Positions 25,724 to 35,394 of a DNA stretch of 64,000 bases are shown piece after piece (position 1 is the stretch's first letter; each line of letters opens with the position of its first letter). The stretch comes from CAWCPR01 sp963797475. GTDB taxonomy: Bacteria > Chloroflexota > Anaerolineae > Anaerolineales > UBA4823. The notes beneath the pieces are model-generated. The model had not been told where the DNA came from, ran no database searches, and saw nothing but the letters and a program-made list of their open reading frames with translations. Made by a program: the position numbers and the translations under genes. The stretch is taken from assembly GCA_963797475.1 (NCBI GenBank), contig CAWCPR010000019.1, positions 124,001-188,000 of the forward strand, written 5' to 3'.

Positions 25724-27783
25724 CAAAAGAAATCGATCAACTCAGTATTAATACCATCCGGTTTTTATCGGTCGACGCAGTCCAAAAAGCTAACAGCGGC
25801 CATCCCGGCTTGCCATTAGATGCAGCCCCAATGGCTTATATTCTTTGGACACGCTTTCTCAGCCATAATCCTATGAACCCGGCCTGGTTCAACCGTGACC
25901 GCTTCGTACTTTCGGCTGGGCACGGTTCAATGCTGCTGTACAGCCTTCTTTACCTGACAGGATATGATCTGCCCCTGGAACAGATCAAGCAGTTCCGCCA
26001 ATGGGGTAGCCATACGCCCGGGCACCCGGAACGGGGGCACGCCCCCGGCGTAGAGACGACGACCGGCCCTTTGGGGCAAGGTTTTGGTAACGGCGTTGGT
26101 ATGGCGATTGCAGAAGCTTATCTGGCAGCACGCTACAACAAGCCCGGGTTCAATATCATCGATCATTACACCTATGCGATTGTCAGTGATGGGGATTTGA
26201 TGGAAGGCGTTGCTTCTGAAGCAGCTTCCCTGGCAGGTCACCTGAAGCTCGGTAAGTTGGTCTATTTATTCGACAACAACCACGTGACGCTGGCAGCGGG
26301 AACCGACATCACTTTCACTGAGGACCGGGCAAAACGTTTTGAGGCATATGGATGGCACACGATCACAGTGACAGATGGCAACGACCTGCAGGCAATTAAC
26401 CAGGCGATAACTGCCTCCAGAGAGGAAAAAGATCGTCCTTCATTGATCCTCATCCATACACATCTTGGCTATGGCTCTCCTCACAAACAGGATACCTTTG
26501 AAGCCCATGGATCGCCCCTTGGAGAAGAGGAAGTGAAGCTTACCAAGCAAAACCTGGGTTGGCCGGTTGAGCCCCCTTTTTATATTCCCGACGAAGCATT
26601 AGCACATTTTCGCATCGCGGTGGAACAAGGGCAGCGCGCCGAGGCAGAATGGAATGCGAAACTGGCAGACTACAGCCAGGCTTACCCAGATCTCGCCGAA
26701 GAATTAGACCGGCTGTTTAAGGGCGACCTGCCCGAGAATTGGGATAAAGGGATCCCTGAATTTGGTTCGGACGCCAAGCCAATAGCAACCCGAGTCGCTT
26801 CGGGAAAAGTAATGAATGCATTTGCAGCCAACTTGCCGTCTTTTATCGGAGGCTCCGCAGACCTGAACCCTTCGACATTTACCGTTTTAGATGGTATGGG
26901 AGATTTTGAAAACCCGGAGCGAGCAGGCGGGGATATGCAAGGATCGTCTGGTGGTGGATGGGATTATTCAGGCCGGAATTTGCATTTCGGCGTTCGCGAG
27001 CATGCCATGGGAGCGATCTTAAACGGAATGGCTGCGCACGGTGGGATCATCCCCTATGGTGCGACTTTTCTGATTTTTTCTGATTACATGCGCCCTCCGA
27101 TGCGTTTGGCCGCTTTAATGAAACTGCATGTGATTTATGTGTTTACCCACGACAGCATTGGCCTGGGTGAGGACGGCCCTACTCACCAGCCTGTTGAGCA
27201 GTTGCTAGGGCTGCGCTCGATCCCCGGCTTTATCTTGATCCGTCCGGCGGATGCCAATGAAACAGCGGCTGCATGGCGCGTGGCTATGGAACAAAAGGAG
27301 AGACCTGTCGCCTTAGCGCTCTCACGACAGAAGCTGCCCGTGTTAGGGATCGACCAGCATCCAAATATCCCTCTGGGAGTACGAGCGGGGGGGTACATTC
27401 TGGCTTACGCGGCTGAAAATAATCCCCCTGATATCAGCCTGGTCGCAACCGGCTCAGAAGTTCACCTGGCTCTGGCGACCCGCCAGCGCCTGATTGAAGA
27501 TGGCGTCATGGCGCAAGTTGTTAGCCTGCCAAGTTGGAACTTGTTCGATGAACAGCCAGAGCAATACCGTGATGAAGTTCTACCACCCGGTGTGCCGATT
27601 TTGGCTATAGAAGCCGGCGTTACCCTCGGATGGCGTTCTTATGCAGGGCCCCAGGTCGCAGTCGTTGGCGTCGACAAGTTTGGAGCGTCCGCACCGGGAG
27701 ATGTTGTGATGCAAGAATATGGATTCACCGTTGAGAACATTCGCGCCGAAGCATTAAAGATTCTGGAACGTACCCGAGTATAA
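25720..27783 (+). CDS. tkt: transketolase
   Basis: The 687-residue protein is full length. It has KANSGHPGLPLDAAP, the thiamine diphosphate site ending SDGDLMEGVASEA, and HDSIGLGEDGPTHQPVEQL in the pyrimidine-binding domain. It transfers two-carbon ketol units between sugar phosphates in the non-oxidative pentose phosphate pathway. Its start overlaps the kinase stop (ATGA). Confidence 0.96.
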   Translation: MTKEIDQLSINTIRFLSVDAVQKANSGHPGLPLDAAPMAYILWTRFLSHNPMNPAWFNRDRFVLSAGHGSMLLYSLLYLTGYDLPLEQIKQFRQWGSHTPGHPERGHAPGVETTTGPLGQGFGNGVGMAIAEAYLAARYNKPGFNIIDHYTYAIVSDGDLMEGVASEAASLAGHLKLGKLVYLFDNNHVTLAAGTDITFTEDRAKRFEAYGWHTITVTDGNDLQAINQAITASREEKDRPSLILIHTHLGYGSPHKQDTFEAHGSPLGEEEVKLTKQNLGWPVEPPFYIPDEALAHFRIAVEQGQRAEAEWNAKLADYSQAYPDLAEELDRLFKGDLPENWDKGIPEFGSDAKPIATRVASGKVMNAFAANLPSFIGGSADLNPSTFTVLDGMGDFENPERAGGDMQGSSGGGWDYSGRNLHFGVREHAMGAILNGMAAHGGIIPYGATFLIFSDYMRPPMRLAALMKLHVIYVFTHDSIGLGEDGPTHQPVEQLLGLRSIPGFILIRPADANETAAAWRVAMEQKERPVALALSRQKLPVLGIDQHPNIPLGVRAGGYILAYAAENNPPDISLVATGSEVHLALATRQRLIEDGVMAQVVSLPSWNLFDEQPEQYRDEVLPPGVPILAIEAGVTLGWRSYAGPQVAVVGVDKFGASAPGDVVMQEYGFTVENIRAEALKILERTRV

Positions 27784-27847
27784 ATTTCCCGAATACGTCG
27801 AAACACCTGCGGCAAACAATCACTGGCACACAAACAAGGAGACTCGA

Positions 27848-28204
27848 ATGACGATTCAGGTGAAGCGCGCCTACGAAGCCGCAAATGATCAAGACGGCAA
27901 ACGAATTCTTGTCGATCGTCTCTGGCCCAGGGGGATTCGCAAGGAGGATCTACATCTAGATGATTGGTTGAAGGAAGTCGCCCCAAGCAATGAGCTGCGC
28001 CGCTGGTTCCATCAGAATCCCGACAACTGGGATGATTTCCTTGTGAGTTATTACCGAGAATTGGACGTTAAACCCGATGTCTGGCAGCCGATCCTGGAGG
28101 CCGTACGCCTGGGAAAAGTCACTTTGATTTTCAGCAACCGGAATACTGAACGGAATAACGCAGTGGCGCTAAAGGATTATATAGAACGCAAGTCCGTTGA
28201 TTAA
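27848..28204 (+). CDS. DUF488 family protein
   Basis: The 118-residue protein matches the short DUF488 type: VKRAYEAANDQDGKRILVDRLWPRG near the N-terminus, then LHLDDWLKEVAPSNELRRWF and a late SNRNTERNNA. AAGGAG precedes the ATG. The function is unknown. It lies between transketolase and the HAD gene in the sugar-metabolism run. Confidence 0.85.
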   Translation: MTIQVKRAYEAANDQDGKRILVDRLWPRGIRKEDLHLDDWLKEVAPSNELRRWFHQNPDNWDDFLVSYYRELDVKPDVWQPILEAVRLGKVTLIFSNRNTERNNAVALKDYIERKSVD

Positions 28205-28415
28205 GGATCTTTAGTAGAAGGTAGACATGTCAAACGAAAAACCTATGGAAGAGGGGTAATTCGCATCCTTTTAGGGCCTGATTCTCTTTCAGGCTTGCAA
28301 GCGTTGATAAATCCTTTTGAGTGGCATCCAATTCCCCTGTCAGCGATAAGTTTAAAAGAGGTAAAATTGGGGGCATACGCTATTTCAAAGGGGGTACTCG
28401 GCAGGAGGGAATTAA

Positions 28416-29081
28416 TTGACGATTTCACCACCCATTACAACGCTTTTTCTAGATATCGGTGGGGTTCTGCTCACGAATGGATGGGACCATGAAGCACGCC
28501 AGCGCGCGGCCCAATTTTTCAGCCTGGATTTAAGTGGATTAAATGAACGCCACCATCTGACGTTCGATACATACGAGGAGGGGAAACTGAGCCTGGATGA
28601 ATATTTGAAGCGGGTGATTTTCTTCGAAAAACGGCCTTTTACGGTGAAAGAATTTAAAAGTTTCATGTTCGCTCAATCAAAACCATACCCTAAAATGATC
28701 GAGCTTGTACATGAGCTAAAGACACGCTACGCACTTAAGGTCGCTGCAGTCAGCAACGAAGGTCGGGAGATCACAGTTTATCGCATCCAAAAGTTCGAAT
28801 TGGATAAAATCATTGATTTCTTCGTCTCTTCCTGTTTTGTCCATTACCGCAAACCGGATACAGATATTTACCAGATTGCTCTGGATATCGCCCAGGAATC
28901 CCCAAAACAAGTGGTTTATATTGACGATCGCCTCATGTTTGTCGAAGTTGCTCGAACCATGGGTCTTCAAGGGATCCACCACACCGGTTACAACTCAACC
29001 CGCGATAAGTTAGAAGCTTTAGGAGCTTCGATTGATGATCATTTGGCGAACCCAACCCTGAAGAACAGGAAGGGAATTTAA
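28416..29081 (+). CDS. HAD-family hydrolase
   Basis: The 221-residue protein begins with the HAD motif I LFLDIGGVLLTNGW. The second catalytic Asp of the usual DxDxT/V is Gly here (DIGGV), as in many epoxide-hydrolase/phosphatase-like HADs. Motif II AAVSNEG, the Lys in HYRKPD and motif IV VVYIDDRLMFVE are present. TTG 28416 follows GGAGGGA with good spacing. It precedes gnd by two bases, so probably acts on a sugar phosphate, but the substrate is not known. Confidence 0.83.
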   Translation: MTISPPITTLFLDIGGVLLTNGWDHEARQRAAQFFSLDLSGLNERHHLTFDTYEEGKLSLDEYLKRVIFFEKRPFTVKEFKSFMFAQSKPYPKMIELVHELKTRYALKVAAVSNEGREITVYRIQKFELDKIIDFFVSSCFVHYRKPDTDIYQIALDIAQESPKQVVYIDDRLMFVEVARTMGLQGIHHTGYNSTRDKLEALGASIDDHLANPTLKNRKGI

Positions 29082-29083
29082 AA

Positions 29084-30514
29084 ATGAAGAGCGATGGTTA
29101 TCGATTTGGGATGGTTGGTCTGGGTACCATGGGAAGAAACCTGGTGATGAATATCGCCAATCATGATTTCGCGGTAGCTGGATATGATAAGGATGTGAGT
29201 AAAGTCAATACTTTAAATACTCAATCGGGTGAGCGGAAGATCTATGCAGCCGCGACGATGCCCGATTTTATTTCCATCCTGCAGAGGCCGCGGGCGGTGA
29301 TGATGCTCGTTCCAGCAGGAAATCCGGTAGATGCAGTGATCGCCGATCTCTTGCCGCATTTAAGTAAGGGGGACATCATCATTGACGGCGGAAATTCACA
29401 TTACCTTGACACAGACCGGCGGGCTAGAGAACTGGCGAATAAGGGGCTCGCTTTCCTGGGTGTTGGGATCTCTGGGGGAGAAAGCGGCGCCCGGCATGGA
29501 CCCAGTATCATGCCAGGTGGACCGCAGGAAGCCTATGAGAGCGTTCGCCCTGTTTTCGAGGCTGCCGCCGCTAAAGTTGGAAATGACCCTTGCGTGACAT
29601 ATCTAGGACCAGGATCAGCGGGTCACTATGTCAAGATGGTACACAACGGGATTGAATACGGGGTCATGCAATTAATCTCGGAATGTTATGACATTATGAA
29701 GCGCGGGATGGGACTATCACCTAACGAGCTGCACGAGATTTTCGATCAATGGAACAAAACCGAGCTAAACGGTTACCTCATGGAGATCACTGCAAATATA
29801 TTCCTAAAAAAAGACGATAAGACTGGAAAGCCCCTCGTCGACCAAATCTTGCCCCAGGCAAAACAAAAGGGTACTGGCATGTGGGCCTCACAGGACGCGA
29901 TGACTTTACAAGTGCCGCTTCCCACTATCGACGTCGCCGTGGCTATGCGTAACCTGTCATCCCTTGCTGATGAAAGACAGCAAGCCAGTAAATCTCTGTC
30001 AGAAACCAGTCATTTGTTCGACGGCCAACACGGAAAATTAATCCTGGAGCTGCGCAATGCCTTATACGCCAGCATGGTAGTTACATATGCCCAGGGGATG
30101 GCCCAGTTAGCCGCGGCTTCCAAAGACTACGGTTATGGCTTGAATTTAGAGGCGGTGGCGCGCATCTGGCGCGGTGGGTGCATCATCCGGGCTGCACTTC
30201 TGGAGGACATTCGTTCCGCCTATAATGCCGATCCCAACTTGCCGAACTTATTGCTGAACCCAGGTTTTGGACGGGCCGTCGCCGAAAGACAGGAAGACTT
30301 ACACGCCGTGGTATGCACAGCCGCCAACCTGGGCATCCCAGCTCCAGCCCTGATGGCATCCCTGGCCTATTTCGATGGCTACAGGTCTTCCTGGCTTCCC
30401 GCCAATCTGATCCAGGCCCAGCGGGATTATTTTGGCGCTCATACCTACCAGCGAATTGATATGGATGGAACATTCCACACACAATGGGAGCCCCTGACAG
30501 GAGAAACAACATGA
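29084..30514 (+). CDS. gnd: 6-phosphogluconate dehydrogenase (decarboxylating)
   Basis: The 476-residue length is that of the NADP-dependent long form. The N-terminal Rossmann motif GLGTMGRNLVMNIANH, GGNSHYLDTDRRARELANKG, VGISGGESGARHGPSIMPGG and YVKMVHNGIEYGVMQLI are all present. It oxidises and decarboxylates 6-phosphogluconate to ribulose-5-phosphate. The stop overlaps the zwf start. Confidence 0.96.
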   Translation: MKSDGYRFGMVGLGTMGRNLVMNIANHDFAVAGYDKDVSKVNTLNTQSGERKIYAAATMPDFISILQRPRAVMMLVPAGNPVDAVIADLLPHLSKGDIIIDGGNSHYLDTDRRARELANKGLAFLGVGISGGESGARHGPSIMPGGPQEAYESVRPVFEAAAAKVGNDPCVTYLGPGSAGHYVKMVHNGIEYGVMQLISECYDIMKRGMGLSPNELHEIFDQWNKTELNGYLMEITANIFLKKDDKTGKPLVDQILPQAKQKGTGMWASQDAMTLQVPLPTIDVAVAMRNLSSLADERQQASKSLSETSHLFDGQHGKLILELRNALYASMVVTYAQGMAQLAAASKDYGYGLNLEAVARIWRGGCIIRAALLEDIRSAYNADPNLPNLLLNPGFGRAVAERQEDLHAVVCTAANLGIPAPALMASLAYFDGYRSSWLPANLIQAQRDYFGAHTYQRIDMDGTFHTQWEPLTGETT

Positions 30515-32046
30515 GCCAGCAGATCCCCATTGACCCTACAGTAATTTATATTTTCGGAGCGGGTGGAGATTTAACCTGGCGAAAGCTGGTTCCAGCTCTT
30601 TACAACTTGTTTCTGGACCATTGGCTCCCGGAAAAGTTCGCAATTATCGGGATCGACCGCAAGGAAATGACAATCGACGAATTCCGCCAGCATTTGCGCA
30701 AAGGGATCGACCAATTCTCTCGCCGCGGCAAGACCCAAGACAATGATTGGAAAGACTTCGCTCCGCAGGTCTTGGAGTATTACGCAGGCGATTTTAGCGA
30801 TGAGCAAACATGTAAAATCCTGGCGCAAAAACTTACAGAGATCTCAGAAGATTGGAATACAAAACCCAATCATATATATTACCTGGCTGTGCCGCCTTCT
30901 CTGGTGGAGATGATCGTCCATCAATTAGGGAAGGCTCACCTGGTGGGAGATCGCCAGAGAGCTAGAATTGTGGTCGAAAAGCCTTTTGGCAAAGATCTGC
31001 AAACTGCCCAGGCGCTGAACAAGATGCTGACCGAGACATTCAGTGAGAATCAGATTTACAGGATCGATCACTACCTTGGAAAAGAGACTGTTCAGAACCT
31101 GCTCGCTTTTCGATTCGCCAATGCGCTGTTTGAACCCCTTTGGGACCGGCGTTATATCGAATATGTACAGATCACTGTAGCAGAGCGTGTAGGCGTCGAG
31201 CATCGCGGCGATTATTACGACCACGCCGGCGCAATGCGCGATATGATCCAAAACCATATGTTACAGCTCCTCTGCCTGGTGGCGATGGAACCGCCGGTGT
31301 CCTTCGAAGCGGATGAAGTTCGCAACCATAAAGTAGACGTGCTGCGGGCTATTCGACCCATTCCGGAACATATGGTCCAACATTATGCCGTAAGGGGTCA
31401 ATATGGCTCAGGCTGGCTCCAGGGTGAGCGAGTGCCTGGGTATCGTGACGAGCAGGGAGTTGATCCGGAGTCAGCGACCGAAACATTCGCGGCTGTCAAG
31501 CTTTACGTGGATAACTGGCGCTGGCAGGATGTGCCGTTTTATATGCGCACAGGGAAACGCTTGCCGGTCAAAGTGACCGAGATATCCATTCAATTTCGCC
31601 CGGTGCCTCACCAATCTTTCCCGCCGGATGCTGTAATTGACTGGCGGCCAAACAACTTGCTGATTCGCATCCAACCACAAGAAGGGATCATCCTGCGCTT
31701 CCAGGCCAAACGCCCAGGACTTGCAATGCGCTTGAGCACCGCCGAAATGCGTTTTAGTTACCAGGAAGCATTTAAAACGGCCTCTCCAGAGGCGTACGAA
31801 ACCTTACTCCTGGATGTAATCTGCGGCGATGCTACCCTTTTCATGCGCGCAGACCAGGTAGAAGCTGCCTGGTCGATAATTACCCCCATCTTAGATGCCT
31901 GGAAGCTCTCACCACCGGTCGACTTCCCCAATTATGCTTCCGGGACCTGGGGTCCTGAAGCAGCGGAGATGTTGATCGCCCGGGATGGAAGGAGCTGGAT
32001 GGCAACCAGCTATGTGGAAGATGAGGCAGGAATTTCGCCAGGATGA
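30511..32046 (+). CDS. zwf: glucose-6-phosphate dehydrogenase
   Basis: The 511-residue protein shows IYIFGAGGDLTWRKLVPALY for the NADP site, the active-site signature RIDHYLGKE, and downstream family blocks (HAGAMRDMIQNHMLQLL, PFYMRTGKRL). It makes 6-phosphogluconolactone. ATG 30511 is chosen because ACAGGAG precedes it and it overlaps the gnd stop (ATGA); the in-frame ATG 30484 lies further inside gnd. In the first motif the usual GASGDL is GAGGDL. Confidence 0.96.
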   Translation: MSQQIPIDPTVIYIFGAGGDLTWRKLVPALYNLFLDHWLPEKFAIIGIDRKEMTIDEFRQHLRKGIDQFSRRGKTQDNDWKDFAPQVLEYYAGDFSDEQTCKILAQKLTEISEDWNTKPNHIYYLAVPPSLVEMIVHQLGKAHLVGDRQRARIVVEKPFGKDLQTAQALNKMLTETFSENQIYRIDHYLGKETVQNLLAFRFANALFEPLWDRRYIEYVQITVAERVGVEHRGDYYDHAGAMRDMIQNHMLQLLCLVAMEPPVSFEADEVRNHKVDVLRAIRPIPEHMVQHYAVRGQYGSGWLQGERVPGYRDEQGVDPESATETFAAVKLYVDNWRWQDVPFYMRTGKRLPVKVTEISIQFRPVPHQSFPPDAVIDWRPNNLLIRIQPQEGIILRFQAKRPGLAMRLSTAEMRFSYQEAFKTASPEAYETLLLDVICGDATLFMRADQVEAAWSIITPILDAWKLSPPVDFPNYASGTWGPEAAEMLIARDGRSWMATSYVEDEAGISPG

Positions 32047-32771
32047 TTCGAATATACGATACACCCGACACGCTGGCTAAAGCCGCAGCCGAATTTGTCG
32101 CACAACAAGCGCACAAGGCTGTTCAAGAAAGTGGCCGGTTTTCAATCGTCCTTTCCGGTGGGTCGACACCGGGGAAGACATACGCATACCTGGCACGCCA
32201 ACCCTTCCAAAAAGAAATCGAGTGGCAGCATACCCACGTCTTCTGGGGCGATGAGCGTTGCGTCCCGGCAGACGACCCGCGCAATAATGCCCGAATGGCT
32301 TACCAACAACTGCTCCAATACGTGCCTGTGCCGTCCGACCAGATCCATCCTATTGCTTCCACTCTGCCTCCACTTGTGGCTGCCCGGCAGTACGAGGAGG
32401 AAATCAAAGCCTTTTTCAAGCACAGCCGGCCGGCTTTTGACCTGGTTTTACTAGGGCTGGGGGAAAATGGACATACCGCTTCGCTCTTCCCGGGTACCCC
32501 GGTTCTGAGGGAATCGACTGCCTGGGTGGCTGAAGTGTATGTCGCCGAACAAAATTTATGGCGAGTTACACTCACTCCACCTTTGATTAACCAGTCCGCG
32601 GTCGTAATTTATTTGGTCCAGGGGGCTCGAAAAGCCAATATCGTTCATCAGGTGCTGCAAGGGCCACAAAAGCCAGAGGAATTGCCGGCCCAATTGATCC
32701 ATCCAGCCAGTGGAGAATTGCATTGGTTTTTAGATGCACAGGCTGCCAGTAGGATCAGCCAGATGGCATAG
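32043..32771 (+). CDS. pgl: 6-phosphogluconolactonase
   Basis: The 242-residue protein is of the DevB/SugarP-isomerase type: VLSGGSTPGKTYAYL, FWGDERCVPADDPRNNARMA and LLGLGENGHTASLFPG. It hydrolyses 6-phosphogluconolactone. Its start overlaps the zwf stop (ATGA), so gnd, zwf and pgl are one translationally coupled unit that encodes the whole oxidative branch. Confidence 0.95.
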   Translation: MIRIYDTPDTLAKAAAEFVAQQAHKAVQESGRFSIVLSGGSTPGKTYAYLARQPFQKEIEWQHTHVFWGDERCVPADDPRNNARMAYQQLLQYVPVPSDQIHPIASTLPPLVAARQYEEEIKAFFKHSRPAFDLVLLGLGENGHTASLFPGTPVLRESTAWVAEVYVAEQNLWRVTLTPPLINQSAVVIYLVQGARKANIVHQVLQGPQKPEELPAQLIHPASGELHWFLDAQAASRISQMA

Positions 32772-32898
32772 AGAAAACCTCTTCGATCCCCATCCTTAAG
32801 CTGACCTTTAGCTTCGCATCAACATCTGATAAAGACTAATCTCCAACTTTCGGCTATCCTTAAGAAAAAGTGTTCCTCGCAATCTTTGGAGGCTATGT

Positions 32899-33114
32899 AT
32901 GGAATTTCTTAGATGCAGTATTAATGGGAAATCTGGAGTTGAGGAGATCGATCATTTGGGTGATTTTGCGCTGATTGCCAACCGCACCTTATACGATCAT
33001 GGGACCGCACATAAGTTCTCGATTGTAAAAAAGGATAAATCCTTATTAACCGATATTTACCGCAATCAAAAACGCGCTGAGAATGCACTGCATGAGTTAA
33101 CGGGTCAGGTCTAA
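32899..33114 (+). CDS. hypothetical protein, 71 residues
   Basis: TTGGAGG at short spacing before ATG 32899 supports translation. The product is small, soluble and mixed-charge, with no recognised motif; the C-terminal half looks helical. It stands alone between pgl and the possible MITE. Confidence 0.55.
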   Translation: MEFLRCSINGKSGVEEIDHLGDFALIANRTLYDHGTAHKFSIVKKDKSLLTDIYRNQKRAENALHELTGQV

Positions 33115-33138
33115 ATCCTTCAAATTGATAAGAAATTC

Positions 33139-33168
33139 CAGACATCCGGGTCTATAAGCCCATGTCTG
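33139..33168. repeat. inverted repeat hairpin
   Basis: CAGACAT (33139-33145) and ATGTCTG (33162-33168) can pair, with an additional GGG/CCC inside. There is no T tract, so it is not a standard terminator, though it lies 25 bases after the stop of the small gene. Confidence 0.5.
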
Positions 33169-33174
33169 ATAAAG

Positions 33175-33289
33175 ACAGAACTTACGCGAGAGTCAAAAGT
33201 CCAGTTTACGGCATAAGGTCAGCAGCCAGGTCTGCTGAATTAACTTTATGGGGGCCCGTCCAGGATGAAATTAATTGCGTAAGTTCTGT
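33175..33289. mobile_element. putative MITE with 13-bp terminal inverted repeats
   Basis: ACAGAACTTACGC (33175-33187) is exactly inverted at 33277-33289, bounding a 115-bp non-coding element. Inside is a further palindrome (TCAGCAG 33219-33225, CTGCTGA 33232-33238). The terminal sequence resembles ends of small non-autonomous elements and IS termini with the core AGAACTTACGCA. No target duplication is obvious. No transposase is present. Confidence 0.55.
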
Positions 33290-33332
33290 TTACATTGGGC
33301 GATCGCTCTTAATTTAGGGAAAAGGCAGGAAA

Positions 33333-35318
33333 ATGGAACCTCAAAATGATCAGATGCCACCGAAATCCAAAATTCATTGGAGCTGGTGGATCATTCTGGC
33401 TGGATTAATGTTATGGAACATTTGGGTGCTGCTCCCGAAAACCCAGTCGGAAGCGAATATCCCTTACAGCAAATTTATCGAACAGGTGGAAACAGGCAAT
33501 GTTTCCAGCATCCAAATTTCAGGCAGCCAGATCTCGGGTGGTTTTAAATCACCTGTTCTTTGGCCTCAAGCAACGCCAGTACCCACCCAAAGCAGTCCTT
33601 CGCCAGGGTCCGCTCAACCTGTAATCCCGGGAAACAAAGTCTCCCCATCCAATTACAGCGAATTTCAAACGACATTTCCGGACACGCAAGGCGATCCAAA
33701 CTTGATCCCTTTGTTGAATGCCAATCATGTCGAGATTAATGTCACACCACCGCCAAATCCTATCCTCGGGTTGCTTCTTTCTTACGGCCTCCCGCTGATA
33801 CTTCTGGTCTTGGTAATGCTCTGGCTTGGACGCCAGGCTTCTCGAAGCCAGTCTGGCATTTTCAACGTCGGGCGCAGCAAACCGCGCCGCTATTCCGAAG
33901 ATCATCCTGAGGTCACCTTTAACGACGTCGCCGGCGTAGACGAAGCCAAGGAAGAGCTTAAAGAAGTAGTGGATTTCTTACGCAACCCAGACAAATATCA
34001 CAAACTGGGCGCGCGCATCCCGCGCGGCGTTCTGCTGGTTGGACCCCCAGGCACTGGGAAGACCCTGCTGGCGCGAGCGGTCGCGGGGGAAGCCGGGGTG
34101 CCATTTTTCAGTATCAGCGCCTCTGAATTCGTGGAAATGTTCGTTGGCGTTGGCGCAAGCAGAGTCAGGGACCTGTTTGAACAGGCGAAAGCCACTGCTC
34201 CGGCTATCGTATTCATCGATGAGATGGATGCCGTTGGACGTCGGCGCGGGGCTGGGTTGGGCACAGTCAACGACGAGAGAGAACAAACCCTGAACCAACT
34301 CTTGGTCGAGATGGACGGTTTTGATGAACACCACGAGCTGATTGTATTGGCGGCTACAAATCGTCCGGACGTTCTCGACCCGGCCCTGTTGCGCCCGGGC
34401 CGGTTCGACCGCCAGGTGACGGTGGGACTGCCAGATCGGAAGGGACGCGAAGGCATCCTACGCATTCACACGCGCCAGTTACAGCTTGCGCCAAACGTCG
34501 ATCTCTCTTTGCTGGCCCAAACGACAACCGGCTTTAGCGGCGCAGACCTCGCCAACCTTTGTAACGAAGCGGCGCTCATCGCGGCTCGTTCTAATCACAC
34601 CCTGGTGAGAATGGTAGATTTCGAAGAAGCCCTGGATCGAGTGCTTTTAGGAGCCGCCCGAACGCTCCTTCTTAACGATCACGAGCGCCAAATTGTAGCC
34701 TATCATGAGGCGGGCCATGCGCTGGTTGCCTGGCTAACTCCCGCAGCCGATCCTGTTCACAAAGTGACCATTATCCCTCGCGGCCGTGCCCTGGGTGTAA
34801 CAGAGCAGTTACCCGGTGACGATCACTATTCCTACAGCCGCGAATACCTGTTCGCCAGGCTGGCCGTCATGCTGGGCGGGCGCGCCGCGGAAGAAGTCGC
34901 CATGGATGATATCACTACCGGTGCGGAAAATGACCTGGTGGAAGCCACCCGTCTCGCCCGGCGGATGGTCACACGCTGGGGGATGGGCAACCTGGGTCTC
35001 ATGGCGCTCAACACAGATGATGAACAGCCCTTCCTGGGATATGAACTATCGCAGGGTCGTGAATACAGCGAGCAAACTGCCGCACGCATCGATCAGGAGG
35101 TTCAGCGGCTGCTTGAAGAAAGGCACAAAATCGTCCATCAATTGCTTGCGGATAATGCCCGTGAAAAACTGGACAAGTTGGCGCAAATCCTCTTACAAGA
35201 AGAAACCATCGATCAGGACACGTTGAACCAGGTCCTCGGACCACGTATGCTGCAAGAAAACCTCACCAAGGTGTCGCAAGCAGAACCAATCTCGGTGCAT
35301 TTCAAAAAACGGGAATAG
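33333..35318 (+). CDS. ftsH: ATP-dependent zinc metalloprotease FtsH
   Basis: The 661-residue protein has an N-terminal membrane helix, an extracytoplasmic domain with a Pro/Ser-rich insert, a second helix (about residues 150-168), the AAA module (GPPGTGKT at 237-244, SRH with RPGRFDRQV) and the zinc site HEAGH at 458-462. FtsH unfolds and degrades membrane and regulatory proteins. Start ATG 33333 follows GGCAGG. The next gene is a secreted-type S41 protease. Confidence 0.96.
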   Translation: MEPQNDQMPPKSKIHWSWWIILAGLMLWNIWVLLPKTQSEANIPYSKFIEQVETGNVSSIQISGSQISGGFKSPVLWPQATPVPTQSSPSPGSAQPVIPGNKVSPSNYSEFQTTFPDTQGDPNLIPLLNANHVEINVTPPPNPILGLLLSYGLPLILLVLVMLWLGRQASRSQSGIFNVGRSKPRRYSEDHPEVTFNDVAGVDEAKEELKEVVDFLRNPDKYHKLGARIPRGVLLVGPPGTGKTLLARAVAGEAGVPFFSISASEFVEMFVGVGASRVRDLFEQAKATAPAIVFIDEMDAVGRRRGAGLGTVNDEREQTLNQLLVEMDGFDEHHELIVLAATNRPDVLDPALLRPGRFDRQVTVGLPDRKGREGILRIHTRQLQLAPNVDLSLLAQTTTGFSGADLANLCNEAALIAARSNHTLVRMVDFEEALDRVLLGAARTLLLNDHERQIVAYHEAGHALVAWLTPAADPVHKVTIIPRGRALGVTEQLPGDDHYSYSREYLFARLAVMLGGRAAEEVAMDDITTGAENDLVEATRLARRMVTRWGMGNLGLMALNTDDEQPFLGYELSQGREYSEQTAARIDQEVQRLLEERHKIVHQLLADNAREKLDKLAQILLQEETIDQDTLNQVLGPRMLQENLTKVSQAEPISVHFKKRE

Positions 35319-35394
35319 GTATCTGCAACGTAGTCGTGAGCATCTGGAGAACCTGTGAAAAATCACTCGTTATGGAACGCCTAAGGAATCGTAA

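Noticed and set aside
28205..28415. Terminator hairpin between DUF488 and HAD genes (GCCTGA...TCAGGC near 28276)
   Set aside because: The short stem lacks a T run on either strand, so operon continuity cannot be denied on this basis.
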